A DNA stretch of 64,000 nucleotides from Aurantimonas coralicida DSM 14790 (lineage in GTDB: Bacteria > Pseudomonadota > Alphaproteobacteria > Rhizobiales > Rhizobiaceae). This document shows, piece by piece, positions 1 through 10,328 of this stretch (within the stretch, counting starts at the first letter, position 1; the number at the start of each line of letters is the position of its first letter). The notes under the pieces are model-generated. The model worked only from the letters and a program-made list of their open reading frames with translations, was not told where the DNA came from and made no database searches. A program made the position numbers and the translations under genes. The DNA lies in contig NZ_ATXK01000005.1 of assembly GCF_000421645.1 (NCBI RefSeq), positions 236,469 through 300,468 on the forward strand, given 5' to 3'.

Positions 1-1149
1 GCGATCGTCCCGCTCGGCTATCTGGTCGACCGGTTCGACCGGCGCCGCATCATCCAGGCGGGCATCCTCGCCTGGACCGTGGGAACGGTCGCCTGCGCGC
101 TGGCGCAATCCTATCCGCAACTGGTGCTGGCGCGCATGCTGGTGGGCCTCGGCCAGGCGGCGCTCGTGCCGGCCGCGACCAGCCTCCTCGCCGACAGCTT
201 CGCCGGCCGCGGGATCGGCAAGCCGATCGCCGTCTTCACCTCCGCCGCGACGTTCGGCCGGGGACTGGCGCTCCTCGGCGGTGGCGTGGCGCTCGGCTGG
301 ATCGGCCTGTGGGGGCCGGGCAGTCCCCTGGCGAGCCTTGCGCCCTGGCGCACCCTGCTGCTCCTCTCGCTGATCCTCAACCTCGTCGCCTTCGCTTGGC
401 TTTCGGCCATGGACGAAACACCGCGCAGCCAGGGCAACGCGCCCCGCCCGCCGGGCATGTTCGCCGCCGCCGCCGGCCGCTGGGGAACGTATCTGGCCTA
501 TCTCGGGGCCTCGGCGGCGGCGATCCTGCTGGTCCAGGTCACGGCGGCATGGGGCCCAACATTGCTGGTCAGGGGCTTCGACCTGACCCCGGCCGCCAGC
601 GGTCTCCTGTTCGGCCCGATCGTGGTCGGCTTCGGCCCGGCGGGAAACGTCTTCGGGGGCTGGGCGATCGATGCGCTGACACGGCGGGGGGTGCGTGCCC
701 CGTCGGCCTGGGCCGCAATCGTCGCCCTGCCCGCGGCGCTGTTCGCCGGCGCGGTCTTCTGCCTCTCGGCCGACCTCGTTGTCGCGCTCTGCGCCCTTGC
801 GGCGATCACCTTCTGCCTCGGTTTCACGACGCCGGCGGGGCTCGTGGCGATCCAGCGGATGACGCCACCGGGCTTGCGTGGCCGGGCCACGGGCCTCTTC
901 GTCCTCATCGTCACGATGGTCTCGCTGGGGCTCGGGCCGCTGACGGTCGGATGGTTCAGCGACCATGTCTTTACCGGCCCCGCCGGCCTGCGCCAGGCGA
1001 TCCTCGCCGTCCTCGCCCTCGGCGCCTTGCTCGGAACGCTCTCGGCGCTTCAGGCCGCCAGGCTCGAGCGGTTGGCGGGACCGGACCTGCCGGGCGATGC
1101 CGGCGCCCGTGCCGGCGTCCCGAACGGCGCGCGAAAACTTCGCGCCTGA
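1..1149 (+). CDS. MFS transporter, 5'-truncated by window edge
   Basis: The frame is open from base 1, so the true start lies outside the window; about 382 codons are visible. The first residues include the MFS loop motif between helices 2 and 3 (GYLVDRFDRRRI, like GxLaDrxGrR), so only the first one or two helices are missing. Many hydrophobic segments follow, with a second motif-A-like loop after helix 8 (NVFGGWAIDALTRRGVR). The family exports or imports small solutes across the inner membrane using the proton gradient. The sequence gives no clue to the substrate. The stop is at 1147-1149, followed by about 240 bases without a gene. Confidence 0.88.
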   Translation, partial: AIVPLGYLVDRFDRRRIIQAGILAWTVGTVACALAQSYPQLVLARMLVGLGQAALVPAATSLLADSFAGRGIGKPIAVFTSAATFGRGLALLGGGVALGWIGLWGPGSPLASLAPWRTLLLLSLILNLVAFAWLSAMDETPRSQGNAPRPPGMFAAAAGRWGTYLAYLGASAAAILLVQVTAAWGPTLLVRGFDLTPAASGLLFGPIVVGFGPAGNVFGGWAIDALTRRGVRAPSAWAAIVALPAALFAGAVFCLSADLVVALCALAAITFCLGFTTPAGLVAIQRMTPPGLRGRATGLFVLIVTMVSLGLGPLTVGWFSDHVFTGPAGLRQAILAVLALGALLGTLSALQAARLERLAGPDLPGDAGARAGVPNGARKLRA

Positions 1150-1269
1150 ACCGTCCCGGCGAAAAGTCTCCTGTGGCGCAAGCTCCTGACTCTTATGGCA
1201 AAACACCGGGGACCTCGGGCCTACCGAATATGGTGGTCGGGGTGATCACGCTCCCGGCTGAAGCCGTCA

Positions 1270-1298
1270 TTGACGTAAGTGTCCCTTACATGTCTATC
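1270..1298 (+). promoter_or_regulatory. Candidate sigma70-type promoter for the methyltransferase gene
   Basis: TTGACG at 1270-1275, a 17-base spacer, then TCTATC at 1293-1298. This is a good -35 and a moderate -10. It lies about 95 bases upstream of the ATG at 1392 in an otherwise empty 242-base gap. It was found by eye only. Confidence 0.35.
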
Positions 1299-1391
1299 TC
1301 AACCGGGCGGTGCAGTGCTCCCGCCCCAGTTGCGGGCCGCTCCATGTGCGGCGACCGGACCGACATCTCAAAACAATAAGGTGGAACGTCC

Positions 1392-2567
1392 ATGGGTATG
1401 GGGCATATCGAGGTCGAGCTGCTGATCCACGAACACGCGCACAAGCCGATCACCGGCGAAGTGCTGGCGGTCGGGCGACAACATATCTCACCGAGCCCGG
1501 ACGAGATTCTCGCGATGATGGCGCGGCACGGCGTGACGCCCGTCCGCACCGATTTCGAACCCGACACGTTGAACACGCATCATGGCGAGGGCGAGCATCC
1601 GATCCTCGACGCCTCGCTGTTCCGGGCCATGGGCAATGACACGTACTTCGTCGCGGACATCAGCCCGTATGAAGGCGCCGACTACATCTTCGACGTCTGC
1701 GGCGAGGTGCCGGAAGAGCTGATCGGCCGGTTCGACTTCATCATCGATGGCGGCTCGCTCGACAACGTCTTCGATCCCCTGTCGATGGTCCGCAACATGA
1801 CGAAGATGCTGCGCCCGGGCGGCCGGATGTTCATCTTCGCCTGGTCGAACGGTTTCCCGTCGGCCTATGTGAAGATCACGCCCGACTGGATCATGGATTA
1901 TTGCCTGGTGAACGAGTTCGCCGACGCCAAGGTCTATGCGTCGCGCTGCGACATGCCCTTCGACGACCCGAAGCTCGGGCAGAGCGTCGATCTCTTCCAC
2001 TACCATCCCTATATCGACACGCCGAACGGGCCGGTGGCGGAAGCGGCCTATGTGCGCGTTCCGGGCTACGGATCGACCTATTGCATCGCCGAAAAGGGCG
2101 TAGCCACGACGCATCACCGCATGGCCGTGCAGAAGCATTATCGCGGACAGGACGTGGAGCCGTATCTGACGTCGGCGAAGCGTTTCCATGATTCGACCCA
2201 ACCGGCATTCTCGCTGCCGGGCGCCGAGGTCCCCGACATGCCGCCGATCAGCGATCAGATCACGGTCCGGCCGGTGGCGCGGTTCGGCACGCCCAGCACG
2301 ATCAGCCTGCCGGACGCGATTTTCAGGAGGCTCGACCAGATCGGGACTGATACCCGGCTTGCCCGGCTCGAGGCGCGGCTTCTGGCGGCCGAGGCAGGAA
2401 GCCGCACGTCGCAGCTATCGGACCGCGTCTACGAAGAAGCGCAGCGCCTATCGCGACAACTCTACGAGTATTCTGTGTTGGCGCCGGGGAGAAGCGCGGC
2501 TTCTCCGATGCCCCGGCGATTTCTGTCGCGGGCCCGCAGCGCCTTGTTCCGGCTCGCGGGTAAGTAA
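1392..2567 (+). CDS. SAM-dependent methyltransferase-like protein with C-terminal helical tail
   Basis: This is a 391-residue soluble protein. The middle resembles a class I methyltransferase: an acidic strand end (FDFIIDGGSLDNV, about residues 115-128), then a helix and the typical RPGGRMFIFAW strand (about 139-150), as in proteins that methylate or build surface sugars. A clear GxGxG SAM loop is not evident upstream, so activity is uncertain. The last 80 residues are Arg/Glu/Leu-rich and probably helical (coiled coil). ATG at 1392 has AAGGTGG upstream; ATG at 1398 is an alternative. It stands alone and its substrate is unknown. Confidence 0.6.
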   Translation: MGMGHIEVELLIHEHAHKPITGEVLAVGRQHISPSPDEILAMMARHGVTPVRTDFEPDTLNTHHGEGEHPILDASLFRAMGNDTYFVADISPYEGADYIFDVCGEVPEELIGRFDFIIDGGSLDNVFDPLSMVRNMTKMLRPGGRMFIFAWSNGFPSAYVKITPDWIMDYCLVNEFADAKVYASRCDMPFDDPKLGQSVDLFHYHPYIDTPNGPVAEAAYVRVPGYGSTYCIAEKGVATTHHRMAVQKHYRGQDVEPYLTSAKRFHDSTQPAFSLPGAEVPDMPPISDQITVRPVARFGTPSTISLPDAIFRRLDQIGTDTRLARLEARLLAAEAGSRTSQLSDRVYEEAQRLSRQLYEYSVLAPGRSAASPMPRRFLSRARSALFRLAGK

Positions 2568-2657
2568 GTAGGCCACGGGCGCGCAACTCGGCACTGCCAC
2601 TCAGGCGCTATACAGGCAGGGAGCGCCAGGCCACTTATGAGTTGACTTCCAGCGGGG

Positions 2658-3878
2658 TCATCCCCGCTGGCGGCGCAGCCTTTGCGCGAGAAAAATCTGG
2701 CGTGCGAAACCCTTGAGGTCGACCGCCGGAGATGGCTGCGGGCCGTAGAGGTGACGGTCGAGGCGGGCGAAGGCCGTCCGGGCGTCGGCGGGCAGTTCGC
2801 CGCGCGCTCCCGACAGGCCGGCGGCGGCGGCGCGGGTGGCCCGGGGATCGTTGCGGGCGGCGGCCCGGCGAAGCGCCACGGCGTTGCGGTCCGGCAGGAA
2901 CCGGCGCAGGCGGCGGCCGATCTCGGCGGGCGCGACCAGGCGCCGGCCCGGCAGTGCCAGGAGCAAGACGAGCAAGCAGCTTCCGAGCCCTGCCAGAAGC
3001 GGTGCACTGCGGGCGATGAGGCCTGACCAGCCGCTGGCCTCGGGCTCCTCGGCGATCGCGGCGAAGGCGATGCGTTGGGATTTCAGCACCGCGTCGCGCA
3101 TTTCCCGCGTCGTGGTATCGAACCAGGGAATGTGGAAGGCCTCCAGCCGGCCTGGCTGCGAGGAGACCGGCCGCATGCGCCATTGCCAGACGACGGTGGA
3201 CACCGGCCCGTTCTCGGTCAGTTCGACGCTGCGCCGTTCGGGCGCGATGAAGGAGATCAGCCAGGGCGCGATCATCCGGGGCGGCGGTGGCAGCGAGCCG
3301 GGCGGCACCCCTTCGGCAACGATCGTCACGGTGCGCGTCGCGGTCTCGCCATTGGCCAGCATGGCCGGGTCCATGTCCCATTCGTCGCTGTAGCTCAGCG
3401 AGCGGGCCGGAAGCCACCAGCCGCCCTCTGTGGCCGGGCGCGGGATGGCGGTGATGGTGACGTGCTCGGAGACGACATTGTGGACGAAGCGCTCGCCATT
3501 GTTGGCGACCAGCGTCAGCCGGTGGGTAAAGGCCCCGACGGTCAGGTCGCCGCCGCGTTCGGGGAAGATTGCCAGCCGCCGCTCGAAGACGGTCAGCTGG
3601 CGGCCGTCGATGCGCTGTGTCGTCCAGCTGTCGCGGCCAAGCTGCATCCAGGAGAAATTGCGCAGATCCGGCTGGACCAGCGTCTCCAGCGCGATGGTCA
3701 CGTCGTAGAGGCCGCGAATGGTGACCAGCACCATCTCGTCCTCATAGGGGTCCGCCGGCATCGCATCGACCACCACGGCCAGCCGCGCGTCGCGCGCCGA
3801 CACCTGCGGCGCCGCTCCGGCGGGGCCAGCCGCGGCAAAGAGGAGCAGTGACAGCGTGAGCAGGAGCCGTCCTACCAT
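2658..3878 (-). CDS. batD: BatD-like periplasmic/membrane protein
   Basis: This 406-residue protein has a Sec signal peptide (LLLTLSLLLFAAAGPAGA, about residues 5-22), a long beta-rich periplasmic part and one membrane helix near residues 288-308, followed by a basic cytoplasmic tail. This is the layout of BatD/oxygen-tolerance proteins, which sit with MoxR ATPases and von Willebrand A proteins. It is the last gene of the operon 8776-2658. Its start overlaps the preceding TPR gene by 7 bases, so it is probably translationally coupled. The Bat function (stress or envelope homeostasis, possibly a MoxR-driven chaperone complex) is poorly defined in the family. Confidence 0.75.
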   Translation of the reverse strand: MVGRLLLTLSLLLFAAAGPAGAAPQVSARDARLAVVVDAMPADPYEDEMVLVTIRGLYDVTIALETLVQPDLRNFSWMQLGRDSWTTQRIDGRQLTVFERRLAIFPERGGDLTVGAFTHRLTLVANNGERFVHNVVSEHVTITAIPRPATEGGWWLPARSLSYSDEWDMDPAMLANGETATRTVTIVAEGVPPGSLPPPPRMIAPWLISFIAPERRSVELTENGPVSTVVWQWRMRPVSSQPGRLEAFHIPWFDTTTREMRDAVLKSQRIAFAAIAEEPEASGWSGLIARSAPLLAGLGSCLLVLLLALPGRRLVAPAEIGRRLRRFLPDRNAVALRRAAARNDPRATRAAAAGLSGARGELPADARTAFARLDRHLYGPQPSPAVDLKGFARQIFLAQRLRRQRG

Positions 3879-4513
3879 GCGGTGTCCTCCGGCGGGTTGG
3901 CGATGCCAAGATCCTGCCGGCGCTGATGCTCGGCGCGCAGCCGCAGCTTCAGGAAGGCGCCGGGATCGTCGGGCAGCGTCGTCAGCCAGTCCTCGCTGGC
4001 GACGACCCCCTGGCCGGTGCGCGGCCGCACGACGGAGCGCTGCTCGGCCAGTGTGAGCGCCTTGGGCACGTCGCGCTTGGTCGGCTGGGCGGCGGCGTCC
4101 TCGGCCTCGATATTGGCGGCGATGCCGTCGATGTCGTTGGATTCACCGACCAACGGGTCGATGCGGGCCGCGACGAGGGCGCGGTTGAAGCGGGCGTCGG
4201 CATCGGACGGATCGGCGAACAGCACGGCGTCGAAATAGGCGACGGCTTCCGCGTAGCGGCCGAGCGCGGCAAGCCCGACGCCGCGATTGTAGGTGGCCTC
4301 GGAGCCGGCCTCGCGAAACGCCAGGTCGGCTTCGGCGTATCGGCCCGCACGGTAGAGTGCGACCCCGCGCACCGCCGGCTCGGTGGTCAGGCTGGCGGCC
4401 AATCCCGGCAGACCGGTGGAGAGCGCCAGCCGGCCGAAGGCGGCGGGACCGGCGGCGAGCGTAGCGCATGCGGCCACGACCAGCGCGAGGAATGGCAGAA
4501 CCCAGCGCCGCAT
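3872..4513 (-). CDS. TPR protein of the Bat cluster (BatC-like)
   Basis: This is 213 residues from the ATG at 4513, which overlaps the batB stop as ATGA; a GTG one codon upstream is the alternative. It has an N-terminal hydrophobic segment (WVLPFLALVVAACATLAAG; the Cys could be a lipoprotein site, but the context is weak). Two tetratricopeptide-like repeats follow at about 60-125 (GVALYRAGRYAEADLAFREAG; AALGRYAEAVAYFDAVLFADP). The C-terminal third is charged and low in structure. TPR proteins in this position are thought to scaffold the membrane vWA proteins. Confidence 0.72.
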   Translation of the reverse strand: MRRWVLPFLALVVAACATLAAGPAAFGRLALSTGLPGLAASLTTEPAVRGVALYRAGRYAEADLAFREAGSEATYNRGVGLAALGRYAEAVAYFDAVLFADPSDADARFNRALVAARIDPLVGESNDIDGIAANIEAEDAAAQPTKRDVPKALTLAEQRSVVRPRTGQGVVASEDWLTTLPDDPGAFLKLRLRAEHQRRQDLGIANPPEDTAW

Positions 4514-5439
4514 CACACGCTCCTGCGGAACAGGGCGAGCGCCGGAAACAGCGCCAGCACGAGGAGATAACGGCCATAATCGGTGTAGTGCAGCACCGCG
4601 TAGTCGCCTTCCGCCAGAGCATCGGAACGGCGCCGGCCGATCCCGTCCGCGACGGCGAGCGGCGTGGTGGCGTCGGCAAAGAAGCCCTCACCGGCGGCGG
4701 CCAGACGCTCCAGCCCCGCCGGATCGGGGGGCGGCATGTCACCGGGGCGCTGGCTCGGCGCGACATGGATCGCCGAGACGAAAGCGCCGTCGGCGCGCAA
4801 GGCCGCCACCTCGTCGAAGGCGGCGGGGCCGAGCCCCTCCCCGTCGGTGACCAGCACGACGTCGGCGCGCAGGATCTGCGCTTCCGCCAGCGTGCGGCGG
4901 GCCAGCGCCAGCGCCCGGTCGCTGCGGCTGCCGGGGTCGGGCACCGTCTCGCCGTCGAGGACGGCGACGATGGAGCCGAGCGCCGCCGGATCGGTGGTGA
5001 AGGCCGTCGCCACATAGGCTTCGCCGGCATAGACGATGAGGCTGACGGGGCGGGTGCCGACCCGCTGCAGGACAAGCTGCGCGGCGGCCTCGGCGTCGTC
5101 GAGGCTGCCGCCTTCCGCGATGGAGCGCGACAGGTCCATCGCCACGACGATGCCGTCGAGATTGCGGAAGGTGGGCGCGCCGCTATCGCGCTGGGCAGGG
5201 CCGACGAGGGCCAGCGCCACCAGGCCGGCGACGGCGATGGCCAAAAAGGCGTGGCGGGCACTGCCTGGCACCAGCCGGCCCAGCCGCGACAGCGCCGCCA
5301 TCAGGGCGGGGTCGACGGCGCGCTCCCAGCCGGCGAGACCCCGCGATCGGCGGGCGAAGACGACGCCGGCCACGAGGGTCAGCACCAGGACCGCCAGCCA
5401 CCAGGGCCGCAGCAACAGAAGATCGCCCGGCAGGCTCAT
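4513..5439 (-). CDS. batB: von Willebrand factor A domain membrane protein (BatB-like)
   Basis: This is 308 residues. The start at 5439 makes an ATGA overlap with batA and gives a proper N terminus with two membrane helices; an upstream ATG at 5454 exists but is less likely. The vWA domain (about 75-280) has the metal-site motif DLSRS (DxSxS) and a later TDGEG. The second-motif Thr of the classical metal site is not obvious (SRSDRALALA). A C-terminal hydrophobic helix (YLLVLALFPALALF) anchors the protein. It pairs with BatA in the Bat complex. Confidence 0.78.
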   Translation of the reverse strand: MSLPGDLLLLRPWWLAVLVLTLVAGVVFARRSRGLAGWERAVDPALMAALSRLGRLVPGSARHAFLAIAVAGLVALALVGPAQRDSGAPTFRNLDGIVVAMDLSRSIAEGGSLDDAEAAAQLVLQRVGTRPVSLIVYAGEAYVATAFTTDPAALGSIVAVLDGETVPDPGSRSDRALALARRTLAEAQILRADVVLVTDGEGLGPAAFDEVAALRADGAFVSAIHVAPSQRPGDMPPPDPAGLERLAAAGEGFFADATTPLAVADGIGRRRSDALAEGDYAVLHYTDYGRYLLVLALFPALALFRRSV

Positions 5440-6398
5440 GCGCCGCGCCTCCATCCGATGACGAGGCCGAGGGCGCAGAGGAAGCCGAAACCGGCCGGCC
5501 AGATCCAGTAGGAACTGTAGATTTCGGCCGCAGGCCGCTCGAAGGCGCTGGTCTCCAGCGCGTCGATGGCGCGCGCCACCTGCCGCAGATCGTCGGTGGT
5601 GCGGACCCGGAAGGTCTCGCCGCCGCTGGTTTCGGCAATGGCCCGCAGGGTCGCGGTATCGACGGCGTCGCGGGATTTGGGGTCGGTCTCCAGATCGGCA
5701 GGGCCGAGGGCGATGGTGTGTACGCGGATGCCGAGCCGCTCGGCCAGCGATCCGGCATCGCGCGGCTGGACGGCGCCGGCATTGTTGACGCCGTCGGACA
5801 GAAGGACGACGACGCGCGAGCGTGCATCGGAGCGGGCGAGCCGTTTCAGGGCGAGGCCCAGCCCGTCGCTGATCGCGGTGGACCGGCCGGAAATGCCGAT
5901 CGTCGCCTGGTCGATGAGGTGGCCCACCGCCTCGACGTCGAAGGTCAGCGGTGCGGCGAAATAGGCGGTCTCCGCGAAGATCACCAGCCCGACACGGTCG
6001 CCGGCTCGGGCGCGCACGAAATCACGAGCCACCGCCTTCACCGCGTCGAGCCGGGAGACGGTCTTGCCGTCGAGGACGAAATCCTCCTGCTCCATGCTGC
6101 CGGACAGGTCGATGGCGAGGACGAGGTCGCGGCCGCTGGCCGGCAGGGCCTCGACCGCTTCGAGCTGCTGCGGGCCGGCCAGCGCCACGACCAGCGCGAT
6201 CCAGGTGAGCGCCGGCAGGAGCTGGCGGACGCGGGCGCGCATGCCGTCCGCCGCCCCGGTGGCCAAGCGCGCCGCGATGGAGCCGGGCACGACCAGCGCG
6301 CCGGTCGCGGCCTGGCGCGGCGGCAGGAGCAGCAGCGCGGCGAAGGGCAGCGGCAAGAGAAGCAGCGCGTAGGGGGTGGCGAAGCTCCACATGGTCAT
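5436..6398 (-). CDS. batA: von Willebrand factor A domain membrane protein (BatA-like)
   Basis: This is 320 residues. The N-terminal membrane segment (YALLLLPLPFAALLLLPP) is the BatA-type aerotolerance N-terminal region, followed by a second helix near residue 60. The vWA domain (about 85-285) has a complete metal-ion site: DLSGS, the Thr in STAISDGLG, and LLSDGVNNAG. A C-terminal helix (YWIWPAGFGFLCALGLVIGW) closes the protein. Start 6398 overlaps the previous stop as ATGA. This is the intact-site partner of the neighbouring BatB-like protein. Confidence 0.82.
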   Translation of the reverse strand: MTMWSFATPYALLLLPLPFAALLLLPPRQAATGALVVPGSIAARLATGAADGMRARVRQLLPALTWIALVVALAGPQQLEAVEALPASGRDLVLAIDLSGSMEQEDFVLDGKTVSRLDAVKAVARDFVRARAGDRVGLVIFAETAYFAAPLTFDVEAVGHLIDQATIGISGRSTAISDGLGLALKRLARSDARSRVVVLLSDGVNNAGAVQPRDAGSLAERLGIRVHTIALGPADLETDPKSRDAVDTATLRAIAETSGGETFRVRTTDDLRQVARAIDALETSAFERPAAEIYSSYWIWPAGFGFLCALGLVIGWRRGA

Positions 6399-6826
6399 GC
6401 CCTCGCCCGCAGACGCCGGCGGCCGCGGGCCATCGTCAGGATCGCCGCGTCGATGGCGTCGAGATCGGGCGTGGTGCCCGGCCGGTAGAGGGAGGCACCG
6501 ATGTCTTCGCGCAGGATTGCGCCGGAATCGGGCCTGGTGCCAGGCCTTGCCGGCGCGGCGTCGCGGCGCAGCCGGTCGATCAGCGCCGCCTGCCGGAACA
6601 GGCGATCCTCGGCCGGCAAAAGGCGCGCGGCGGCGATCTCGCGCCGGGCCATGGTCAGCGCAGTGTCGCGCCGGCGGGTGACGAGATGCAGCAGCGCCAG
6701 GAGCAGAAGCCCGGCGAGGATGCCGAGCGCCGCGGCGGCCAGCACTTCGGACCCGTCGAAGGCGGCAAAATCGGCCGGCAGCCGCACCGGGCGCAGCCGG
6801 GCGACGAGATCAGGATCGGTCGACAT
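6395..6826 (-). CDS. Small membrane protein of the Bat/MoxR operon (DUF4381-like)
   Basis: This is 143 residues from the ATG at 6826, which overlaps the end of the DUF58 gene by 17 bases; the longer frame from 6868 runs further into that gene and is unlikely. It has one strong membrane helix at about 25-47 (LAAAALGILAGLLLLALLHLV), then a basic cytoplasmic tail rich in Arg and Ala. Position and layout match the DUF4381 proteins found between DUF58 and vWA genes. No enzymatic motif is visible. The family is not functionally defined. Confidence 0.6.
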   Translation of the reverse strand: MSTDPDLVARLRPVRLPADFAAFDGSEVLAAAALGILAGLLLLALLHLVTRRRDTALTMARREIAAARLLPAEDRLFRQAALIDRLRRDAAPARPGTRPDSGAILREDIGASLYRPGTTPDLDAIDAAILTMARGRRRLRARA

Positions 6827-7747
6827 CGTCGCGCTCCAGAGCCTCGGCCATCCTGTCGTATTCGGCATCGGCCGCCACGATGCGCACCTCCGCGCCGAGC
6901 CGTTCCAGCCGCTCGCGGCGCGGATCGGACCTCGCGGCCGTGTCCGCGCCCGACACGAAGGCCCAGCGCAGGCCTGTCAGCCCGGCCGGCGCATCGCCGG
7001 ACAGGAACGGATAGGCACCGCGCGGCGGGACCTCCTCGAAAGCGTCGCGCACCAGGATCGTGACGATCCGCGCCCGGCGGCGCAGGGCCAGCGCCAGACC
7101 GTCGAAATCCGTGCCCGGCACGTCGAGGCCGGTGGCGAGGAACAGCGTGCCGCCCCGCGGCACAAGCCGGCCGGCGGGTTCCAGCAGCCGGTCGAGCGGC
7201 GCGTCGTCGAGATGGCCGGCGGCCGCCCGTTCGAGCGCGATGGCATGGGCGCGGGCGAGACCGCCGGCGATCGCCGCCATGCCCTTCTCGCGGGCCTGGG
7301 GCGCGACATAAGCCGGCTCACCGAGGCCGAGGGCCAGCAGTCCCACACGGCCGCCCGCCTGCACGACACGCCATCCGGCCAGCATCAGGGCGTCGGCGGC
7401 CGCGACCGAGCGCAGTCGCCGGCGGGTGCCCCAGAGCATGGCCGGGCGGAAATCAGCGACCAGCAGCGCTGTCTTCTCGCGTTCGTCGCGGAAGGTGCGC
7501 ACATGCGGCCGGCCGGTGCGGGCCGTTGTCGCGGCGTCGAGATGGCGGCTGTCGTCGCCCTCCGAGAAGGGCCGCACGTCGACGATCTCCAGCCCGTTGC
7601 CGCGGCGCTTGCCGGCAAAGCCGCCGGGCCGGCCGGTCGGGGCCAGCCGCTGCTCGGGGATGTGGCGGACGTAATGGCGCAGCCGGAACAGCGCGTCGGC
7701 ATCGACGGCGATGCCAGCCTGGTCCGCCGGCGGGACGATGCGGCTCA

Positions 7748-7748
<1 letters not shown>
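6810..7748 (-). CDS. DUF58 domain protein
   Basis: This is 312 residues from the ATG at 7748, which overlaps the moxR stop as ATGA; the frame is open far upstream but that part is a shadow of moxR. The DUF58 signature is present (VRPFSEGDDSRHLDAATTARTG, a form of R.Y..GD..R.I.W..tAR), as is the vWA-like fold that follows (TALLVADFRPAM). DUF58 proteins accompany MoxR ATPases and are assumed to be client or adaptor proteins in assembly of envelope or redox enzymes. MxaS of methanol oxidation clusters is a DUF58 member, so that role is an alternative. Confidence 0.82.
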
Positions 7749-8776
<1,028 letters not shown>

Positions 8777-8972
8777 ATCCCGATAGATTCACGTCGGCGC
8801 CGCGGGCCGGTGCCACTCCACCCGGACGCCGGCACTATGTCGGATGCATCGGGTCTTGGGTAGGGCATCACGCCCGGCCGCACACAGGCAATTTGCCCGA
8901 TCGGTCGCGCCCCCCTTGCGGCGGGGCTCCAGCTTGGGCCTGATCGTCGGATCGACAGGGGGAGCGATCGCC

Positions 8973-10328
8973 ATGAGCCTGATGATGGGGCTGATCCTGC
9001 GGCTCTTCGGCGTCGCCTGCGTGTGCCTCGCCGGCGCGATCGTCTATGTCGTCGCCGATACCCAGGCGGCGATCCGGACCGAGCTGAAGGCCACCGAGAC
9101 CCGCGTCGCCTTCCAGCTCGAGCGCATCTACATGCTGGGCAGCGGCGGCGTGGAATCGACCCATATCGCGCGGCGCTCCATCGAGATCGTCTCGGTGATG
9201 ACCCCCGGCACCTGCGTCGCCTTCACCGAGCGCGACGGCGGGACGCGTCGCTTGTGCTCGGGCTGGAACGCCTTCGGCTCGGTCGCGCCGGGCTGGTTTC
9301 GCGCCGCGCTGGCCGCAGGCTTCCGGCATCCGGCGGCGGTCGAACGCGAGGTGCGCATCTTCGGCGAGGACGGGCGGCGGCTGCGCACCAGCTTCGATCC
9401 GGTCGCCGCGGCCACGCGGATCTGGCAGCAGGTGCGGATCGCGGCGGCGCTTGCCCTGGCGCTGGCGGCCGCGATGATCGCCCTGTCGAGCCTTGCCATC
9501 GCCCATGCGCTGCTTCCCGTGCAGGCGATCGTCGACGGGCTGAAACGGCTGGAGATGGGCGACATCGGCAGCCGGCTGCCCTCCTTCCGCACCGCCGAGT
9601 TCCGCCGCCTCGCCATCGCCGTCAATCGCCTCGCCAGCCGGCTGGAACGCTCCACCGCCGAGCGCGCGGTCTTGATGCGCAAGCTGTTCGAAGTGCAGGA
9701 GGATGAGCGCCGCACGCTGGCCCGCGAACTGCACGACGAGTTCGGCCAGTGCCTGACCGCCGCCGGCGCCATGGCTGCGTCGCTGGAGGCGGCCTCGCCG
9801 CAGGGGCGCGACGACATCGCCGAGGACGCCCGCGCGATCGGCCGCATGGTCAAGCGGATGATGGCGACGCTGCGCGGTGCCTTCGTCCGGCTGCGGCCGC
9901 CCGACCTCGACCAGCTCGGCCTCGAGCCGAGCCTGCGCACCATGCTGCATGGCTGGGAGGCGAGCCTTGGCGGGCGAACCCGCTTCGTTCTGGAAACCGA
10001 GGGCGACCTCACCGGCCTCGACGACGCGGCGGCGCTGAACCTCTACCGGATCGTGCAGGAATGCCTGACCAATGCCGCCCGGCACGGCTCGGCCCGGCGG
10101 ATTGTCGTCCGCGTCGTCCGCGACAGCGCCGGCGGCGCGCCGGGCGTCGAGCTGACCGTCATGGACGATGGCGGCGGACGGCCCGAGGCGCTGGAGAGGG
10201 GCACCGGCTTCGGCATCGCCGGCATCCGCGAGCGCATCGCGGCGCTGGGCGGCACGCTCTCCATCGGCGAGGCACAGGGCGGCATCCGCGTGGCGGCGAC
10301 CATCCCCACCGGGGCGCTGCGGCCATGA
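8973..10328 (+). CDS. Membrane histidine kinase, NarL/UhpB type (HisKA_3), possibly MoxY-like
   Basis: This is 451 residues from the ATG at 8973, preceded by AGGGGGAG; the longer frame from 8844 has no ribosome site. Helices lie at about 5-27 and 155-178 and flank a periplasmic sensor domain of about 125 residues, whose size and position recall the LapD/MoxY type. A HAMP linker follows (VDGLKRLEMGDIGSRL), then the HisKA_3 box with the phosphorylated His (RTLARELHDEFGQ) and the ATPase domain (N box ECLTNAARHGS, DDGGG, GFGIAGIRER). Its stop overlaps the start of the response regulator as ATGA, so the two form a pair. The signal is unknown. Confidence 0.88.
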   Translation: MSLMMGLILRLFGVACVCLAGAIVYVVADTQAAIRTELKATETRVAFQLERIYMLGSGGVESTHIARRSIEIVSVMTPGTCVAFTERDGGTRRLCSGWNAFGSVAPGWFRAALAAGFRHPAAVEREVRIFGEDGRRLRTSFDPVAAATRIWQQVRIAAALALALAAAMIALSSLAIAHALLPVQAIVDGLKRLEMGDIGSRLPSFRTAEFRRLAIAVNRLASRLERSTAERAVLMRKLFEVQEDERRTLARELHDEFGQCLTAAGAMAASLEAASPQGRDDIAEDARAIGRMVKRMMATLRGAFVRLRPPDLDQLGLEPSLRTMLHGWEASLGGRTRFVLETEGDLTGLDDAAALNLYRIVQECLTNAARHGSARRIVVRVVRDSAGGAPGVELTVMDDGGGRPEALERGTGFGIAGIRERIAALGGTLSIGEAQGGIRVAATIPTGALRP